A DNA stretch of 64,000 bases from Sagittula stellata E-37 (GTDB lineage Bacteria; Pseudomonadota; Alphaproteobacteria; Rhodobacterales; Rhodobacteraceae). Made by a program: the position numbers and the translations under genes. Every line of letters begins with the position of its first letter. Positions within the stretch are counted from its first letter, which is position 1. The notes under the pieces are model-generated. The model saw only the letters and a program-made list of their open reading frames with translations. It was not told the origin of the DNA and searched no databases. This document shows, piece by piece, positions 61,210-64,000 of the stretch. The DNA lies in assembly GCF_039724765.1 (NCBI RefSeq), contig NZ_CP155729.1:1612001-1676000 (forward strand), given 5' to 3'.

Positions 61210-62027
61210 GCAGGTGCCTCGCTGGCCGGTTCTCCTTGCCATGCGGCGGCCTTGGCGAAGAGGCGGTCGAAGTTGGCCTCGGTGCGGGCGGCGAATTCTG
61301 CGTAGGAAAGGCCGAAGACCTCGGCGCCCTTTTCGGCGGTGTGCACGACGTAACCCGGTTCGTTGCGCTTGCCGCGATTGGGCGGCGGGGCGAGGTAGGG
61401 GCTGTCGGTTTCCACGAGGATGCGGTCGAGGGGCGCGGCGGCGAAGATGTCGCGCAGGTCCTGGCTTTTGGGGAAGGCGGCGATGCCGGACATGGACAGG
61501 TAGAAGTCCAGGTCGAGGGCGGCCTTCGCCAGTTCGGCGGAGGAGGAGAAGCAGTGCATCACGCAGGTATAGGGCGCGGCGCGGTAGCCTTCGGTCAGGA
61601 TGCGGGCCATGTCGTCGTCGGCCGCGCGCGCGTGTATGATGAGTGGCAGGCCGGTGACCTGCGCCGCTTCTATATGAATGCGCAGGCTCCGTTTCTGGAT
61701 GTCGGCGCTTTCGGCGGTGTAGTGGTAGTCGAGGCCGGTTTCGCCGATGCCCACGAATTTCGGGTGTCGGGCCAGCTCGACCAGCATGTCGGTGGTGACC
61801 GGCGGGTGGTCGGCGGCGCTCATGGGGTGGACACCCGCCGCGTAGAAGACGGCGTCGTTCTGCTCGGCGATGGCGCGGACTTCGGGTTCGTTGGCGAGTT
61901 TGGTGCAGATCGTGACCATGCGGTGCACGCCGGCGTCGAGCGCGCGGGCTATGACCTCGGGCCGGCTGTCCGAGAAATCCGGGAAATCGAGGTGACAATG
62001 GCTGTCGGTGATGCGGGGCGTCGTCAT
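61206..62027 (-). CDS. TatD family hydrolase (DNase)
   Basis: 273 residues from ATG 62027, preceded by GGAGG. Metal motifs: ITDSHCHLDFPDF, FYAAGVHPMSA, GIGETGLDYHY, PLIIHARAADDD, VMHCFSSS and LVETDSPYLAPPPNRGKRNEPGYV. TatD proteins are metal-dependent 3'-5' exonucleases acting on single-stranded nucleic acids and in quality control. Coupled to the MBL-fold gene downstream, a widespread pair in bacteria. Confidence 0.95.
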   Translation of the reverse strand: MTTPRITDSHCHLDFPDFSDSRPEVIARALDAGVHRMVTICTKLANEPEVRAIAEQNDAVFYAAGVHPMSAADHPPVTTDMLVELARHPKFVGIGETGLDYHYTAESADIQKRSLRIHIEAAQVTGLPLIIHARAADDDMARILTEGYRAAPYTCVMHCFSSSAELAKAALDLDFYLSMSGIAAFPKSQDLRDIFAAAPLDRILVETDSPYLAPPPNRGKRNEPGYVVHTAEKGAEVFGLSYAEFAARTEANFDRLFAKAAAWQGEPASEAPA

Positions 62028-62082
62028 GGGGCCTCCTTTGCGCCCGGTATCTAGGAGCGTGCCGGGAGGGTCAAGATGAGCG

Positions 62083-62102
62083 TCCCACGGGATCCCATGG
62101 GA
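62083..62102. promoter_or_regulatory. MraZ-type box cluster 1
   Basis: Minus-strand TGGGA-N5-TGGGA (62097 to 62083), abutted by a plus-strand TGGGA at 62098-62102 that makes the palindrome TCCCATGGGA. Confidence 0.45.
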
Positions 62103-62121
62103 CGGCATGGCCGGTGATGCG

Positions 62122-62136
62122 TGGGAATGCATGGGA
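62122..62136 (+). promoter_or_regulatory. MraZ-type box cluster 2
   Basis: TGGGA (62122-62126), five bases (ATGCA), TGGGA (62132-62136), matching the TGGGN direct repeats with five-base spacers known as MraZ sites in E. coli. Confidence 0.5.
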
Positions 62137-62223
62137 CAGGGGTGGTTTCGCCGAATCCTCTGCGTGCGACTCGGCTGGAATTGGCCGAGTCGCAGAGATT
62201 CACGGCGAGGTGAGATGATTCTC

Positions 62224-62232
62224 TGTGGATAA
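62224..62232 (-). promoter_or_regulatory. DnaA box
   Basis: TGTGGATAA, the exact complement of the consensus TTATCCACA. A second seven-of-nine match is at 62266-62274 (AGATCCACA). Confidence 0.5.
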
Positions 62233-62297
62233 GGCCGTATATCTGGCACTGATTTGTGACAAAAAAGATCCACATTCATGGTGGGGCTGCAATCATA

Positions 62298-62312
62298 TGG
62301 GAAACTGTGGGA
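62298..62312 (+). promoter_or_regulatory. MraZ-type box cluster 3
   Basis: TGGGA (62298-62302), AACTG, TGGGA (62308-62312), followed after eight bases by TGGGT (62321-62325). Orientation is toward mraZ, 440 bases upstream of its start. Confidence 0.55.
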
Positions 62313-62469
62313 AAAAATTTTGGGTGCTGAAGTCGCCTACATCTTGTTGAGAGTTTCCCGCTTTTACACCAGATCGGGCAAGAATGTGGCCAAAATCGGC
62401 ACAAAATCTTGCTCCGGAGCGGTCCGCAGCACCAGATGAAGGGTGCGGTTTCCGCGAATTCCTGTTGCC

Positions 62470-62484
62470 TCCCATGATTTCCCA
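62470..62484 (-). promoter_or_regulatory. MraZ-type box cluster 4
   Basis: On the minus strand TGGGA, five bases, TGGGA (62484 to 62470), the pair closest to mraZ. Confidence 0.45.
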
Positions 62485-62750
62485 TGGCAAACCTAACTCA
62501 CACGAAGAGAGACGGGCAAACGAGGCGCTAACGACCTCACACCGAACTCCAAAAACAACAATAGCAGGTTTCATACAGGCGCCCGCTTTCTTCGTGAACA
62601 AAGAGATCCGGCGCGCGGGCGAGCAGACATCCCCCCAGGTGGCGCGCGCAGTCGGAGACACCCGCGATGCGGGTCAGCGGCGGGTTGATCAGTGGCAGCA
62701 GATCAACCCGCCGCATTTACGTTTTTAGGGGGCTTGGAGGGCCGAGGGCA

Positions 62751-63257
62751 GTGGGCCGCAGGCTGAGGTTCAGAGGCGAAAGTCGACACAAGGTCGATAC
62801 GAAGGGGCGGGTCTCGATCCCGGCCTCTTTTCGCCGTGTCCTCGAGCAAGGCGACCCCGACTGGACCGAGGGCCTGAATCCGAACTTCGTGATCGTGTAC
62901 GGCGACCACCGCCGCAAGTACCTTGAATGCTTCACCATTCAGGAGATGGAAGCGGTCGAGGACAAGATCTCGTCCAAGCCGCGCGGATCGCAGGAACGCA
63001 AGCTGCTGGAGCGGCTCTATTCCACCCAGTCCATGACGACCAGCGTCGACGAGACCGGGCGCATCGTGCTGCCCGCAAAGCTGCGCGCCAAGATCGGCAT
63101 CAGCGACGAGGCCTACTTTGCCTCCAACGTCGATACCTTCCAGATCTGGCAGCCCGCCACTTACGAGGCGGAGGAACTGGCGCAGACCGAGGAGTATCTC
63201 GACGACCTGCCCGACGACTTCGATCCGGCGCAATTGCTGGATGGGGCGGGGCTGTAA
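62751..63257 (+). CDS. mraZ: Transcriptional regulator MraZ
   Basis: 168 residues from GTG 62751 (VGRRLRFRGES), with GGAGG ten bases upstream and no other good start. Two SpoVT/AbrB-like repeats: HKVDTKGRVSIPASFRRVLEQ in the first and TTSVDETGRIVLPAKLRAKIG in the second, each with the DTKGR/DETGR signature. MraZ binds TGGGN direct repeats and represses its own dcw operon. The stop is directly followed by the rsmH start. Confidence 0.97.
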   Translation: MGRRLRFRGESRHKVDTKGRVSIPASFRRVLEQGDPDWTEGLNPNFVIVYGDHRRKYLECFTIQEMEAVEDKISSKPRGSQERKLLERLYSTQSMTTSVDETGRIVLPAKLRAKIGISDEAYFASNVDTFQIWQPATYEAEELAQTEEYLDDLPDDFDPAQLLDGAGL

Positions 63258-64000
63258 ATGGCAGCCGCGGATCGCATCCAGGGGGAGGCACCGCACGTTC
63301 CCGTCCTGCTGGCACCGCTGTTGCGAGAGGTCGCGCCGGTCCGCGGCGTCTGGATCGACGGGACCTTCGGCGCGGGCGGCTATGCACGCGGATTGGTGGA
63401 GGCCGGGGCGGAGCGCGTCATCGGCATAGACCGCGATCCGCTGGCGCACGAAATGGCGGCGGCGTGGCTGGACGACTGGCCGGCAATCTCCCTTGTTCGG
63501 GAAAATTTCTGCAATATGGACAAGGTCGCCGACAGTGCCGATGGTGTGGTGCTGGATCTTGGCGTGTCGTCCATGCAGCTCGATCTGGCCGAGCGCGGAT
63601 TTTCGTTCATGCGGGACGGGCCGCTCGACATGCGGATGGGGCAGGCGGGGCCGACGGCGGCCGATCTTGTAAATGACTTGTCTGAGAGCGAACTGGCGGA
63701 CGTTCTTTATGTATACGGTGAAGAGCGGCAGTCGCGCCGGATCGCCCGCCGGATCGTGGAGCATCGCCCGTTTTTGACGACGCTGGAACTGGCCGGGCTG
63801 ATCGAGCGGACGATCGGACGCACCAAGCCGGGTCAGGCCCATGCGGCCACCCGCAGTTTCCAAGCGCTCCGGATCGCGGTGAACGGTGAATACGAAGCGC
63901 TCTGGCAGGGGCTGATGGCGGCGGAACGGGTGCTGAAGCCCGGCGGCATGCTGGCGGTGGTCACCTTCCATTCGGTCGAAGACCGGATGGTGAAGCGTTT
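63258..64000 (+). CDS. rsmH: 16S rRNA (cytosine-1402-N4)-methyltransferase, 5' part
   Basis: The 247 visible residues start ATG 63258, immediately after the mraZ stop, and run off the window. Features: [33 protein letters not shown] (SAM site), [53 protein letters not shown] and [13 protein letters not shown] at the edge. RsmH (MraW) methylates C1402 of 16S rRNA. It is the usual second gene of the dcw cluster; ftsL and ftsI would be expected beyond. Confidence 0.97.
   Translation, partial: MAAADRIQGEAPHVPVLLAPLLREVAPVRGVWIDGTFGAGGYARGLVEAGAERVIGIDRDPLAHEMAAAWLDDWPAISLVRENFCNMDKVADSADGVVLDLGVSSMQLDLAERGFSFMRDGPLDMRMGQAGPTAADLVNDLSESELADVLYVYGEERQSRRIARRIVEHRPFLTTLELAGLIERTIGRTKPGQAHAATRSFQALRIAVNGEYEALWQGLMAAERVLKPGGMLAVVTFHSVEDRMVKR

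Larger units (their letters stand above)
62028..62750. promoter_or_regulatory. Long regulatory leader of the mraZ/dcw operon
   Basis: 723 bases with no convincing gene. It holds four TGGGA-N5-TGGGA pairs (minus-strand 62083-62097, plus 62122-62136, plus 62298-62312, minus 62470-62484), an 11-bp hairpin (62165-62194), a perfect DnaA box (62224-62232) and a partial one (62266-62274). The 62384-62728 reading frame was rejected. Length and density of sites suggest complex control of mraZ. Confidence 0.65.

Noticed and set aside
62384..62728. 114-residue frame in the mraZ leader
   Set aside because: No ribosome site, composition unlike neighbouring genes, overlaps MraZ-type boxes.
62028..62750. 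RNase P RNA or other known structured RNA upstream of mraZ
   Set aside because: Looked for the conserved GAGGAAAGTCC-type core and found none.
1..64000. CRISPR arrays, insertion sequences, integrases, prophage genes
   Set aside because: No regularly spaced direct repeats, transposase or recombinase motifs were seen on either strand.

Overview
The window is a high-GC (mid-60s % by eye), gene-dense stretch of an alphaproteobacterial chromosome. The best match is the Rhodobacteraceae/Roseobacter group: RpoH, MraZ, PhaR, a DUF2842 protein, an XRE-hisN pair, TRAP transporters and many short same-strand operons all fit that group, and the tRNA-His carries the alphaproteobacterial A73 discriminator. 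No insertion sequence, integrase, phage module or CRISPR array was found. It reads as ordinary chromosome with several catabolic islands.

Region by region. 1-653: the 3' end of tRNA-His and a small helical protein. 799-9608: a seven-gene minus-strand operon (N-formylglutamate amidohydrolase-like, TRAP QMP, glutamine-synthetase-like ligase, aldehyde dehydrogenase, Fe-dependent alcohol dehydrogenase) with a divergent RpiR-type regulator and a shared inverted repeat. It looks like import and gamma-glutamylation-based breakdown of an unidentified small amine, perhaps an amino alcohol. 9892-11183: an SRPBCC protein and a peroxiredoxin. 11497-18414: a homoprotocatechuate meta-cleavage island (hpaR divergent from hpaF-hpaE-hpaD-aromatic amino acid decarboxylase-hpaG-hpaH) with a palindromic operator. 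18442-25168: RluD-type pseudouridine synthase, RpoH, an Lrp regulator, two oxidoreductases and an XRE regulator. 25223-34864: hisN, 8-oxoguanine and guanine deaminases, a CAP-domain protein, mgtE, a 5-formyl-THF cyclo-ligase, purD, xseA and phaR.

34940-45320: a minus-strand polyamine/amine island: DegT-type aminotransferase, PuuB-like oxidase, two PuuA-like ligases, a class I amidotransferase and a polar amino acid ABC transporter. 45634-53568: tandem TerB proteins, rlmJ, pyrG, secG, purA and small membrane proteins. 53728-62027: an 874-residue acidic protein of unknown function, thiamine pyrophosphokinase, two DMT exporters, an AEC carrier, an MBL-fold hydrolase and TatD. 62028-64000: a 723-bp regulatory leader, then mraZ and rsmH, the start of the division/cell-wall (dcw) cluster, which runs off the end.

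The most notable non-coding signals are: (1) four paired TGGGA-N5-TGGGA boxes and a perfect DnaA box upstream of mraZ; (2) two copies of a twin AACCGGCCGGTT palindrome at exactly 22-bp spacing in convergent intergenic regions; (3) five copies of a dispersed GGTATTT...CCAAGATGAAG element, four of them clearly next to a GC-rich hairpin. All functions are inferred by reading motifs; no database search was possible.
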